From positions 1,116,001 to 1,180,000 of the forward strand of contig NZ_CP040889.1 of assembly GCF_006171285.1 (NCBI RefSeq): DNA of 64,000 nt, read 5' to 3'. This document shows, in pieces, positions 18,575 to 26,016 of this stretch. The stretch's first letter is position 1. Each line of letters begins with the position of its first letter. The notes beneath the pieces were generated by a model. The model was given only the letters and a program-made list of their open reading frames with translations. It had not been told where the DNA came from and ran no database searches. A program made the translations under genes and the position numbers. The DNA is from Leclercia adecarboxylata. Lineage in GTDB: Bacteria; Pseudomonadota; Gammaproteobacteria; Enterobacterales; Enterobacteriaceae.

Positions 18575-18841
18575 ATGAAAAAATCACGTTTCACCGACAG
18601 CCAAATCATGACCATTCTGAAACAGGCTGAAGCCGGAACACCGGTCCCTGAGCTGTGCCGGGAACATGGCTTCAGCAGCGCCAGCTTCTATAAATGGCGG
18701 TCAAAGTTTGGCGGGATGGATGCCTCTCTGATGGCGCGTCTCAAAGAACTGGAAGATGAAAATCGGCGTCTTAAGAAAATGTATGCCGAAGAGCGACTTA
18801 AAGCTGAAGTTATTCAGGAAGCTATGTCAAAAAAGTGGTGA
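18575..18841 (+). CDS. IS3-family transposase OrfA
   Basis: An 88-residue protein with an HTH_Tnp_1 domain ([35 protein letters not shown]) and a leucine-rich coiled coil ([21 protein letters not shown]) used for multimerisation. A GAGGAGA-type ribosome site precedes the start. The last codons contain the slippery heptamer A-AAA-AAG, where -1 slippage gives the OrfAB transposase. Confidence 0.94.
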   Translation: MKKSRFTDSQIMTILKQAEAGTPVPELCREHGFSSASFYKWRSKFGGMDASLMARLKELEDENRRLKKMYAEERLKAEVIQEAMSKKW

Positions 18842-19662
18842 GGCCATCTCAACGCCGACAGATGGCCAGACACGCCGTCAGCACGCAGCAAATCAGTATC
18901 CGCCTGGCCTGCCAGATTTTTTCTGTCAGTGAAACGTGCTATCGATATCTGCCACGTCTTTCTGTAGAAAATCAGCGTATTGCTGGCTGGCTACTGCGCA
19001 TTACAGGCAGCCAGCGGAACTGGGGTTTTGGTTTGTGCTTTTTGTACCTGCGTAATGTGAAAGGTTTTCGCTGGAACCATAAACGCGTTTATCGAATTTA
19101 CTGCGAATTATCACTGAATATGCGGATCAAACCTAAAAAGAGGCTGAAGCGTGATAAGCCAGAGCCGCTTGCGGTGCCGGAATACAGCAACGAATGCTGG
19201 TCAATGGACTTCATGCATGATCAGCTTTCAGATGGCCGTTCAGTTCGGCTTTTGAACATTATTGATGACTTCAACCGGGAAGCCCTGGCAATAGAAGTGG
19301 ACTTCTCGCTGCCGTCCAGTCGGGTAAAACGCACACTTGAGCAGATCATTGAATGGCGAGGTAAACCCGCCGCAATCAGATGTGACAACGGCCCGGAATA
19401 CACGAGCCACGAATTAATAAACTGGGCGGAGGATAACGGAATAAAACTCAACTTTATTCAGCCGGGAAATCCGCAACAAAACGCTTATATTGAGCGCTAT
19501 AACCGGACAGTGCGTTATGACTGGCTGGGGCAGTATTTATTTTGTTCGCTGGATGAATTACAACGCTACGCGACAGAATGGCAGTGGTTTTATAATCACG
19601 AAAGGCCGAATATGGCACTGGGTGGTTATACGCCAAGACAACATGAGCTGCGCACAGCCTAA
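18835..19662 (+). CDS. IS3-family transposase OrfB (integrase catalytic domain)
   Basis: A 275-residue reading frame overlapping orfA and expressed mainly as an OrfAB fusion by -1 frameshift. The rve-type DDE catalytic residues are visible: D in [11 protein letters not shown] in [12 protein letters not shown] and E in [14 protein letters not shown]. No internal stop is present, so the enzyme appears functional. Confidence 0.94.
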   Translation: MVRPSQRRQMARHAVSTQQISIRLACQIFSVSETCYRYLPRLSVENQRIAGWLLRITGSQRNWGFGLCFLYLRNVKGFRWNHKRVYRIYCELSLNMRIKPKKRLKRDKPEPLAVPEYSNECWSMDFMHDQLSDGRSVRLLNIIDDFNREALAIEVDFSLPSSRVKRTLEQIIEWRGKPAAIRCDNGPEYTSHELINWAEDNGIKLNFIQPGNPQQNAYIERYNRTVRYDWLGQYLFCSLDELQRYATEWQWFYNHERPNMALGGYTPRQHELRTA

Positions 19663-19729
19663 GTTCTACTATTGACCTCTGCTAAAAATGGGGGGATTAC
19701 CCTTTTATTTCAAGCTTTTCTTCTTTCAT

Positions 19730-20413
19730 ATTGTCTCCACTAATGCGTAGCCTTGCTTGTAAGAAATAATAACTTCAAACAGATAGCACTAAGGATAACT
19801 GATCTGCAGGTTGCGCTCCACCTTTCTTTACTTCTTCAGACCAGCTGTCGAGCAGCTTCTGTACTATCTAAATGACTCATTTTAGTATAATTAACACAAA
19901 ATGTTGGGGCCGCTTGATCTTTGATACTCAAAATAGCGTTTTAAGCTAAAAGAATGAAGTTCGGACTGAAGCAACTGTAACTTAGAGTGCGTTCTGCCAA
20001 AAATCCCCACTGGCGCTGACGGTGGGTGACAACTTTTGACAACTCAATCTGAACGCCAGCGTCCGGGCAAACCAGAACAGCGATCTGAAAGATGCTCGAG
20101 GATGGTTGCAAAGGGGGAGTGCTTAACACCTCCCCTTCACGAGTTCGTGTACCTGAAGTTTTCTGAAGCGGTAGCGGTTGACACTTTCCCCCTAGTTTCC
20201 CCTGGTAAGGCATAACAAACCATAACAGGCTGACACCTACCCTGCTTCGCATCAGGATTAACAAAAGCTAACAGCCAAGGCTCAACAAATCTCAACGCCA
20301 GCCCTTTACACTTCTGCTGTAGCTGCTGTTCGTAGGCGTCAGGATCCGTTAGGTTGGGTTGACACTTTTCCCAGTTTCTCGCGAAAAGTGTCAAGTTTGA
20401 GGGGCTGGGGGGT
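19730..20413. other. 684-base non-coding stretch of the satellite with repeats
   Basis: I see no supported gene. The stretch holds three imperfect 19-nt direct repeats starting at 20213, 20259 and 20283 (TAACAAAnnnTAACAG-like, with inner 10-bp phasing); a 12-bp direct repeat GGTTGACACTTT at 20176-20187 and 20357-20368; and a 10-bp inverted repeat GACACTTTTC / GAAAAGTGTC at 20361-20370 and 20383-20392. The inverted repeat may end the transcript of the Nu1-like gene. The array lies directly after that gene, so a packaging (cos/pac) site is conceivable. The part near 19730-19900 should hold the promoter of the ATPase-DUF4435 pair. Confidence 0.5.
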
Positions 20414-20953
20414 TTACAGTTTTTCGCCGTCCAGCAGGCAGAGTGACATTAAACCAGTTTTGTTCCAGTCATCCAGCGTATCGGGGTGCATTGTGGCAAC
20501 GTAAGCAAGCTCAGAACGAAGAAACCGTAAAGCGCCTGCTGCACGGTCTTTGCCATAGAAGCTGTGGGTTTCTTCATCCGGCCGGAAGAGAATCAGCAAT
20601 TGTTCATCGGGCTCGTGCTGAACATCAAAACCCAGCTCAGCGGCTGCTGCCTCTATTCGCTGGCCAGCATTAATATCAGCCGGCAGCTCTTTCCCGCCGT
20701 CATGCCCCCATACCCACGCGGCGGTCTGCGCCCACGTCATTGCATTGTGACGATCACCAGCACCAGCACCAGCACCAGCACCAGCACCAGCACCAGCACC
20801 AGCACCAGCACCAGCAGAATTTTGTTTAGCCTGCGATGCTTCGACATCCACTTTATCGCCTGAAATTACAATTTCACCGCGGGCTATCCAGCCGTAAACA
20901 GTTTGCCGGCTGACGCCCATATGCCTGGCGTAGGCTGATTTACTTAATAGCAT
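20414..20953 (-). CDS. Nu1/TerS-like HTH DNA-binding protein with (Ala-Gly)10 linker
   Basis: Starting at ATG 20953 with a strong GGAGGG site gives 179 residues. Residues 1-45 (SKSAYARHMGVSRQTVYGWIARGEI) form a MerR-like winged helix as in the Nu1 family of terminase small subunits. Ten Ala-Gly pairs encoded by a perfect hexanucleotide repeat then link to a C-terminal domain of unknown fold (MTWAQTAAWVWGHDGG onward). Lying last in the satellite's leftward operon, it may redirect helper terminase to satellite DNA. The HTH is sure, the packaging role inferred. Confidence 0.7.
   Translation of the reverse strand: MLLSKSAYARHMGVSRQTVYGWIARGEIVISGDKVDVEASQAKQNSAGAGAGAGAGAGAGAGAGAGDRHNAMTWAQTAAWVWGHDGGKELPADINAGQRIEAAAAELGFDVQHEPDEQLLILFRPDEETHSFYGKDRAAGALRFLRSELAYVATMHPDTLDDWNKTGLMSLCLLDGEKL
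20755..20814 (+). repeat. perfect hexanucleotide tandem repeat, 10 copies
   Basis: CACCAG repeated ten times without a mismatch. It encodes ten Ala-Gly pairs on the minus strand and keeps the frame whatever the copy number, so slippage would only change linker length. Confidence 0.97.
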
Positions 20954-20987
20954 CGTGTGTTTCCCTCCGGGCAGAAAAAAGCCGCCC

Positions 20988-21773
20988 TCAGGCGGCCTGC
21001 TTCTCTTCTGAATGTGTCTGCCGCTGGCTGCCTTTGAGCATCGCGCTGACATGTTCGCTTAATTGATCAAGGCCGGTCATGCGGGGCATAACTTCTGATG
21101 GATCGTCGTTCTTCCCGTAAACGAGATTGTTATACCAAGTTCGGACAGCTGTAATTTGTGCGACGTCCTTCCTTACCGCGTCGACCAGATCGGTAACCGC
21201 GTTAATCACCTGCCCGTTCTCTGATGCAATACGGGAGAAGCCGAGACGTTTTAGCTGTTCCGTATCGAGTCCCGAACACACTGCGTGCGCCCTTAGTAAG
21301 GCGTCCGCCAGCTCCTGATGCTTTCCACTGTGCATCGACAGCAGCATTTTTTCCTGGCTGCGGCGATCCAGTCGGGCGAATGCCTGGCGCATTTCACTGT
21401 CACGCATGAATCCCTGAATATCATCAGATGCCAGTGGATTAACCGGAACGAGCTTGTTCTTCAGGTAATCGAGAATGTTTGCGGCCTGCTCGCTTACGGC
21501 TGCCACCCCACGTGTAAAGTCTTTGAGCGTGTCCGGGTTCCGGGCTTCACCTGCCCTGCGGTTTTTTGCCTGTTCGTTCAGATCCGGATCGTTGCGGATA
21601 ACGTCCAGCAAATCCGCCTCAGCTTCGGCCTGCTGCGCCGTTGTCCTCAGGCTGGTGAGTTCGCCCGCCATGCCACGGAATAAAGCGGCCATCTGAGTAT
21701 TTGGCGCAACAACCTTACCGGCATAACCTGCCAGCTCGATACTGTGTTTCCCTATTTTGATTGAGTAGCTCAC
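20988..21773 (-). CDS. satellite protein of unknown function
   Basis: A 261-residue soluble protein with no motif I recognise. The middle looks helical and charged (RRSQEKMLLSMHSGKHQELADALLRAH). It overlaps the preceding small gene by 4 bases (ATGA at 21770-21773) and is followed after 34 bases by the Nu1-like gene, so the three are one translation-coupled unit downstream of the origin. Genes in this position in satellites usually serve packaging or helper interference, but nothing here proves it. Confidence 0.75.
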   Translation of the reverse strand: MSYSIKIGKHSIELAGYAGKVVAPNTQMAALFRGMAGELTSLRTTAQQAEAEADLLDVIRNDPDLNEQAKNRRAGEARNPDTLKDFTRGVAAVSEQAANILDYLKNKLVPVNPLASDDIQGFMRDSEMRQAFARLDRRSQEKMLLSMHSGKHQELADALLRAHAVCSGLDTEQLKRLGFSRIASENGQVINAVTDLVDAVRKDVAQITAVRTWYNNLVYGKNDDPSEVMPRMTGLDQLSEHVSAMLKGSQRQTHSEEKQAA

Positions 21774-21943
21774 TGGCCAGCCTCCATTTTTGATAGCCCC
21801 GCATCAAATACCTTGCGTGCAACAGCATGGATTGACGGCGCGATCCCCATGCCCGATTTCTGGCGCTCCCTCTCCTGGATGGTTTTCAGAGCCTGAATCT
21901 GCTCCCCGTTCAGCAAAACGGGCTTAACGTTAACCTTGCTCAT
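21770..21943 (-). CDS. small satellite protein, unknown function
   Basis: A 57-residue protein starting at ATG 21943 after a GGGGGC ribosome site; the frame is open further upstream but without a good site. It is basic at both ends, with a central helix (EQIQALKTIQERERQKSG). Size and charge would fit a small DNA-binding or regulatory protein such as a ribbon-helix-helix factor, but I cannot confirm the fold. Its stop overlaps the start of the 261-residue gene. Confidence 0.65.
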   Translation of the reverse strand: MSKVNVKPVLLNGEQIQALKTIQERERQKSGMGIAPSIHAVARKVFDAGLSKMEAGQ

Positions 21944-22096
21944 GATGCCCCCTGTTAAAGCGATCGTTAAAGTTTCATTAATCGCAACAACCAAATAATA
22001 AATTGCGATTTATGAAACGATGTTAATGAAATAGCAGGGGTCCACAACGTGAAAAGAGTGGATGCGTTTTAAAGAATTTGCCCTCAAGGTATACAT

Positions 22097-22333
22097 GGTG
22101 TTCATAAGGGCGATAAATTACATAAAAAACAATAAATTAACCTATGAACACCGGTCTACATACAGGGGTTACAAGTGTTCATGGTGTTCATATTTCTGTT
22201 TACTTTATGAGCATATAGTCAAAGTGACCTATGAACACTATGAATACCCTATGAATACCTTACACAAAGGTGTTCATAGTTAATCTTATTGATTTTATTG
22301 AACTTTAATCAATCAATGAACACTATGAACACC
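22097..22333. other. iteron-type replication origin of the satellite
   Basis: Ten copies of the 9-mer ATGAAYACY, in both orientations, lie within 237 bp: 22097, 22144, 22174, 22183, 22231, 22240, 22251, 22269, 22316 and 22325 (start positions). The stretch is AT-rich and sits just after the 3' end of the replication gene. Iterons close to the rep gene match P4, whose alpha protein binds the related 9-mer GGTGAACAG. The gap from 21944 to 22356 holds no supported gene. Confidence 0.85.
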
Positions 22334-22356
22334 TTTCGCCATATTTAGCCAAACAT

Positions 22357-24120
22357 TCATCTTTTTTCCTCAGCTAACGGGTGCGTCTGCGGCAGCCAGT
22401 CCTCCGCACTTTCTGAAAGTTCGACGTTCGTCACCACGCCGCGGGTCTTTCTCTCCTTGCGGTACTCGTGATTAAACTCCCGCATGGCGCTTTCCATTCC
22501 CTCAGAGAATTTATTCAGCGTCAGCGGCTTCTCGAAACCGTTAGCCTCAAGAAACGTCAGATAAGCGTGATAGAGGTAAATGCGGGGGCGATGAGGCGGG
22601 TTACGGTTGCCCACCAGCATTCCCACGCAATCAGCCAGGCGCTCCAGATGCGCACAGAAGGCGTACAGGGGATCCGTTTTCTGCTTCACCTCCAGTGCTT
22701 CTTCGCTGTTCCGTTGCTCCAGCAGCAGCGCCCGCGCTTTTTCCGGGTCCGAAAAGGTTGCCAGCAGCCGACGAACAACCACCGGAATTTCAGCGGATAT
22801 CTTTTCTGCCAGGTCGGGATCCTTATCCTCTTCGCTGACGCGCCGGTTAAACTGGAAAATTACGCGGCGCCGGGAAACGCCGCCGGCACGTTCGGTGAAA
22901 ATCATCGGCGTGTTGTTCGTGGCCACAACCACCGCCCGCAGAACGGCGGTGTACTGGTGCTCGTGCTTCGGGTCGATCTCCACCGCATCCCCGCCGGTGA
23001 TAGCCTTTATCCCGGTGCCCTCTCCTGAATATTTGGGCTGGTCAGGAAGGGTTATCATGCTCTTGCCGACGAACTGCGCCCGCCCGCGCGCGCTGTCGAG
23101 CGCCGCCATATTCCCGCTGGCGGTGTTATGCGCGCCGGCCAGCATCGTGGCGATGTGGGTAAAGACGCTTTTCCCGCTGCCCCCCTCCCCGGTTATCTCG
23201 AGGAACAACTGCCAGTCGTACCGGTTCGCCAGCACCATAAAGAGCGCCGCAGCGATGCGCTGCATCTTAATTGCGTCTTTATCTGATGCGTAACTTAGCC
23301 ACTTATGGAAGTTCGGCGCGTGGTCGCGGAGGTTTTCGCCCGGCACCGCCGGCGTGTAGGTCACGCCGTTGTGGTTGGTCAGCCAGTTATCCTGGCTGTG
23401 TTCGGAGAAAACGCCGGTTTCCATATCGTAGACGCCGTTTGCAAAGGGGATCAGGCTGCGCCGCGGCTCCCCCATCACCGGGATAACGATTTTCAGGGCG
23501 TCGATAACGTTGTTGATCGCGCGCTTGCTGAAGTTGGTTTTGTTCTCGTTGTAGATAGCCACCATTTCGCGGCTCAGCTCGAGCAGAGACGTTTTCTCCC
23601 AGATGCCGGCGCGGTAGACGTACACGCCCTCGCTGTTTTCGTTGATTGCAATGCCGGTGTAACGCGCGGCCAGTATGAGCGCCTTTTCGTTATCAGCCAG
23701 GTCGCGGAGGTTTACATCCGTCAGCGGTTTGCCGATCACCATGCTTTTGCCGGCTTCCGCATCGGCTTTGAGGCGCGGCAGCTGCGGCGTCCAGTCCTCC
23801 AGAAGCTGATAACCTTCAGAGTAGAATTGCGCGCGCTCCACGCCGGCCACCGCCAGCTTTGTCGCGAGAATGGTTATCTGCCGTTCGGTCAGATGCCCGC
23901 CGCGGCAAACCCGGGCATAGAGCCGGCCATCATCCACAATGCGGATATTCTCCAGCTCTGCCAGCTGCTTTTTATCCAGCACAACCGGCGGCACCGTATC
24001 GCCAATCGGGTTCATTTCCTGCCATGCTTTGGCGAACGTCCAGGCATCGGCGCCGGCAAAGATGATTGATTCCTCCATGAGATCCGCCGGCTGCTTTTTA
24101 AGGTTTGGTGCATTCTTCAT
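22357..24120 (-). CDS. D5/P4-type replication helicase (primase C-terminal family)
   Basis: A 587-residue protein. The SF3-like ATPase of the D5/P4-alpha family occupies about residues 260-480: Walker A EITGEGGSGKSVF, Walker B-like SMITLPDQPKY and VVVATNNTPMIF. The C-terminus (YLYHAYLTFLEANGF) resembles the DNA-binding tail that recognises iterons. Unlike P4 alpha (777 residues) it lacks the N-terminal primase with its acidic motif, so priming may rely on the host or helper. It starts within the stop of the DUF4222 gene (ATGA at 24117-24120) and its product should act on the adjacent iteron origin. Confidence 0.88.
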   Translation of the reverse strand: MKNAPNLKKQPADLMEESIIFAGADAWTFAKAWQEMNPIGDTVPPVVLDKKQLAELENIRIVDDGRLYARVCRGGHLTERQITILATKLAVAGVERAQFYSEGYQLLEDWTPQLPRLKADAEAGKSMVIGKPLTDVNLRDLADNEKALILAARYTGIAINENSEGVYVYRAGIWEKTSLLELSREMVAIYNENKTNFSKRAINNVIDALKIVIPVMGEPRRSLIPFANGVYDMETGVFSEHSQDNWLTNHNGVTYTPAVPGENLRDHAPNFHKWLSYASDKDAIKMQRIAAALFMVLANRYDWQLFLEITGEGGSGKSVFTHIATMLAGAHNTASGNMAALDSARGRAQFVGKSMITLPDQPKYSGEGTGIKAITGGDAVEIDPKHEHQYTAVLRAVVVATNNTPMIFTERAGGVSRRRVIFQFNRRVSEEDKDPDLAEKISAEIPVVVRRLLATFSDPEKARALLLEQRNSEEALEVKQKTDPLYAFCAHLERLADCVGMLVGNRNPPHRPRIYLYHAYLTFLEANGFEKPLTLNKFSEGMESAMREFNHEYRKERKTRGVVTNVELSESAEDWLPQTHPLAEEKR

Positions 24121-24431
24121 TTTCTGTTCCCTCGCTCCCTGATGATTTCCCGCATAACCCGAATTCGTTCGATGCCCTGCACCCGCATAATTCGATCGAT
24201 ATCTCTTCCACCGGTGCCCGGCGCGGAAGAGACAAATTCAAATTCCCGCACCAGTCTTTCGGGCGTACAAAAACACGGTGAGCTGTACCCTTCGCGGCAA
24301 TATGTCACTCTGTCGAATCGGTAACTTTCGATAATTACGATGTTGCCCCGACCGTCCTTCCATTTATCGCCCGGCCTGATTTCAGGGTGAGCGCGGCCAC
24401 CAGCAGCTAAGCCGGAATTTTTAATCGTCAT
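24117..24431 (-). CDS. DUF4222 family phage protein
   Basis: A 104-residue small protein of the type found in lambdoid prophages and satellites (PGDKWKDGRGNIVIIESYRFDRVTY, then CFCTPERLVREFEFV). The function is unknown; the fold looks like a small beta-barrel. It has a GAGGT site and is translationally coupled to the replication gene through a 4-base overlap. Confidence 0.75.
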   Translation of the reverse strand: MTIKNSGLAAGGRAHPEIRPGDKWKDGRGNIVIIESYRFDRVTYCREGYSSPCFCTPERLVREFEFVSSAPGTGGRDIDRIMRVQGIERIRVMREIIRERGNRK

Positions 24432-24441
24432 ATTTTTTACC

Positions 24442-24645
24442 TCACGCCGCTGGCGGGATTACCTGATAACCAATTTTCCTCAGAAAGCGCGCGGCACTCT
24501 CCACCGTAAAAATGATCTCGTCGTCCATAAGGGGGCGCATTGACTGCAGACCATTTGACGTGTCCACCAGATAGCGGCCGCCGGCCGGGAAACTGAAAAC
24601 GTTTCTGCCGTCGGCCCGGCGAACCAGATCGTAAACAGGAGTCAT
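24442..24645 (-). CDS. small satellite protein, unknown function
   Basis: A 67-residue protein beginning MTPVYDLVRRADGRNVF at ATG 24645 behind GGGAGG; the frame is open upstream but this start overlaps the stop of the 40-residue ORF (ATGA), a clear coupling. No family is recognised. It is part of the leftward pre-replication gene chain. Confidence 0.7.
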   Translation of the reverse strand: MTPVYDLVRRADGRNVFSFPAGGRYLVDTSNGLQSMRPLMDDEIIFTVESAARFLRKIGYQVIPPAA

Positions 24646-24764
24646 AATTTCACCTCCCCTTCCCTTAATGACTGGCTGGCAAAACAATATCGCGCGCTAT
24701 TTAATTGCTCAGATGCGTGATCGGCAAAAGCGCCGAGACGGCAAAATTGGATAACCATTTTCAT
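24642..24764 (-). CDS. 40-residue coupled small ORF
   Basis: A very short gene starting MKMVIQFCRLGAF at ATG 24764 with an ideal GGAGGT ribosome site. It overlaps the recombinase-like gene by 4 bases (24761-24764) and the next gene by 4 bases (24642-24645). The double ATGA overlap and the ribosome site are the evidence that it is translated. No family is recognised. Confidence 0.6.
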   Translation of the reverse strand: MKMVIQFCRLGAFADHASEQLNSARYCFASQSLREGEVKL

Positions 24765-25636
24765 ACAGATACCTCCATGGCCAGACGGGATTGAATGGCG
24801 GAGGCCTTACTGCCTAACTGGAGGTAAGTTCGGGTGATTGCCGGGTTACTGTGCCCGAGCATTTCAGAGGCGACCAGCAGGCCCTGCTCGCCACCGGCAG
24901 ACATAAGATTAAAGGCAGCAATTTTGCGGCTTGAATATGCGCTCAGGCGCAGGCGAGTGTTGATCACGCGGGTGAACCACGTCATGACGCCATGTAATTT
25001 CTTCCAGATCGTCTGACGGGTCACGCTACCTTCCAGAGACTGGCAACGGTTACTTTCAATCTGGCTGCGGGAAAATACCAGGTCGTCACCGATAAGATTG
25101 CGCTCCATGCGTTCACGCAGCCGCTTAATAATGCCCGGCGGCAGCTGCTTGGTGTCGTGCTTAACTTCAGCCTTTGCCACCAGCTCAAACACGATCGCCT
25201 GCTCCTGGTCGGTCATACTGGCGGCCAGCTCATCACAGCTTACGCTGTCCCAGTTCATATAGGCGATATGATCACCTGCCAGCCGGGCGGCATCCTTGCG
25301 TTGCTGGCGGACAATATCGATCCCTTTGCGGGTCGCCCGCGCTTCTGCGGCCTTGGTCTGCTTCGCAACGATAATTGTTGCAATGCCCGTTTCCCAGTTG
25401 ATGCAGGAGTAACGGAAGTTGCACACGTCGCTGGTACGCCAGCCTGTGACGGTCGCGATATCCCACCAGAGCAGCACCCATTCCGGCTGCGTCTGCTGGA
25501 TACGTTCGCGCAGCTTACGCTGTTCATCCCGTTCATAAACGGGGGTCATGGTGCGGGTACCTTTGGTCGTGGCAGCCTTGACCACGTTGCCGCGCAGCTC
25601 GCGGGCTTTAGCCGTCAGGGTCTGGAGGTTAAACAC
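24761..25636 (-). CDS. tyrosine-recombinase-like protein (second, non-attachment recombinase)
   Basis: The frame is open much further upstream, through the antisense-RNA leader, but a GTG at 25636 that overlaps the Icd-like stop, with AGGGGG before it, gives a sensible 291-residue protein. The catalytic region shows the first arginine (VTGWRTSDVCNFRY), a second-arginine box read as AYSSRKIAA, and GHSNPAITRTYLQLG with histidine and the tyrosine nucleophile. The canonical H of HxxR is replaced (YSSR). It lies far from the att sites and is not needed to explain integration, so it may act on dimers, or bind DNA only. Confidence 0.75.
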   Translation of the reverse strand: MFNLQTLTAKARELRGNVVKAATTKGTRTMTPVYERDEQRKLRERIQQTQPEWVLLWWDIATVTGWRTSDVCNFRYSCINWETGIATIIVAKQTKAAEARATRKGIDIVRQQRKDAARLAGDHIAYMNWDSVSCDELAASMTDQEQAIVFELVAKAEVKHDTKQLPPGIIKRLRERMERNLIGDDLVFSRSQIESNRCQSLEGSVTRQTIWKKLHGVMTWFTRVINTRLRLSAYSSRKIAAFNLMSAGGEQGLLVASEMLGHSNPAITRTYLQLGSKASAIQSRLAMEVSV

Positions 25637-25823
25637 TATGCACCCCCTGGGCCAGTAAGCGGCCAGCAAAGAAACAGACGTGATCCCGTAACAGCTCCCG
25701 GCGGGCTTCACGCTCAGAACTTGCAGCAATATGATGGATTTTAGCGGTAATAGTCGGACAATCGCGGCGAACAGCGGCAATAATCCATATAAATTGCGGA
25801 TTTTGGGTTGGGATAGTAGCCAT
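25629..25823 (-). CDS. Icd-like/Kil-like host cell division inhibitor
   Basis: A 64-residue protein (MATIPTQNPQFIWIIAAVRR at the start, EREARRELLRDHVCFFAGRL later) of the family annotated as Icd-like cell division inhibitors, after the icd gene of phage P1. An ATG with GGAGG opens it. The site is covered by a sequence complementary to the loop of the antisense RNA encoded just upstream, the same layout as P1 c4-icd, so its translation should be blocked while the satellite is dormant. It is first in the leftward gene chain, overlapping the recombinase-like gene. Confidence 0.82.
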   Translation of the reverse strand: MATIPTQNPQFIWIIAAVRRDCPTITAKIHHIAASSEREARRELLRDHVCFFAGRLLAQGVHSV

Positions 25824-25833
25824 GTGGCAGCCT

Positions 25834-25841
25834 CCGTATGC
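25834..25841 (-). promoter_or_regulatory. downstream antisense target (seqC-like) over the Icd-like ribosome site
   Basis: On the minus strand GCATACGG, extended to CGCATACGGA (10 nt), is complementary to the loop of the antisense RNA. It runs into the GGAGG ribosome site of the Icd-like gene. Confidence 0.75.
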
Positions 25842-25882
25842 GATGAAATCAATTCACCACCGGAAACGCCAATTTCACTGGT

Positions 25883-25958
25883 GGTGAGCTGTGCAGGGTT
25901 GGCGTAACCGGCGCATACGGAAACCGGCGCTTCGTGAGAAGCCCCCACACAGCCCACC
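25883..25958 (-). ncRNA. C4/CI-type antisense immunity RNA
   Basis: A 76-nt segment closed by a long stem: GGTG-G-GCTGTG at the 5' side pairs with CACAGC-T-CACC at the 3' side. Inside are a GCTTC/GAAGC hairpin and a CCGG/CCGG hairpin that displays TTCCGTATGC in its loop. That loop is complementary to 26017-26024 upstream and 25834-25841 downstream in the same transcript. This size (P1 C4 is about 77 nt), layout and position before an Icd-like gene match phage P1 C4 and P4 CI RNAs, which block the downstream genes by translation block and early termination. The RNA is processed from the leader itself. Confidence 0.82.
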
Positions 25959-25987
25959 ATAATTCGGGTGCGGTTGTGCTGCGACAA

Positions 25988-26010
25988 TAAAAAAGACGCT
26001 GGGCGCGTCT
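25988..26010 (-). terminator. leader terminator upstream of the antisense RNA
   Basis: Stem AGACGC / GCGTCT with a 5-base loop followed on the minus strand by six Ts. It lies between the upstream antisense target (26017-26024) and the RNA gene, where P4-type systems end transcription when immune. Confidence 0.7.
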
Positions 26011-26016
26011 GTGTCG

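Larger units (their letters stand above)
18505..19701 (+). mobile_element. complete IS3-family insertion sequence
   Basis: A 1197-bp element. Imperfect terminal inverted repeats of about 40 bp begin GGTAATCC at the left and end GGATTACC at the right. A 4-bp target duplication CTTT flanks it (18501-18504 and 19702-19705). It carries orfA and orfB with a slippery A-AAA-AAG at 18829-18835 for -1 frameshifting. Both ORFs are intact, so it could still move. It lies opposite to the ATPase gene it breaks. The IS407-like subgroup is suggested by OrfA sequence and the 4-bp duplication. Confidence 0.95.
17029..19729 (-). pseudogene. AAA-family ATPase (AriA-like) interrupted by an IS3-family element
   Basis: The gene starts at ATG 19729 (ribosome site GGAGA), reads nine codons, is split by the IS at 19701-18505 and continues to 17029. 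Removing the IS and one 4-bp duplication restores 499 codons in frame. The rebuilt protein has Walker A SPNGYGKST (residues 35-43), an ABC-type signature CLSSGEQHLIV, Walker B DVVLIDEPEISFHP and the switch histidine ATHSPI, the AAA15/AAA21 pattern of OLD-like and PARIS AriA ATPases. After the IS no in-frame ATG or GTG precedes Walker A; the first usable start is a TTG at 18285, past it. The ATPase is thus very probably inactive. Confidence 0.9.

Noticed and set aside
19941..20264. A 107-residue minus-strand open frame in the satellite's non-coding stretch
   Set aside because: It crosses the repeat array, has no ribosome site and a biased composition with no recognisable pattern.
20755..20814. 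CRISPR or VNTR outside a gene
   Set aside because: It has no spacers and encodes an in-frame Ala-Gly run inside a gene with a good start.
22062..22283. A 73-residue plus-strand open frame
   Set aside because: It lies over the iteron origin and its sequence simply reads the repeats; no ribosome site.
22097..22333. CRISPR array
   Set aside because: The repeated units are only 9 bp, occur in both orientations and at irregular spacing, and no cas genes are near. They are iterons.
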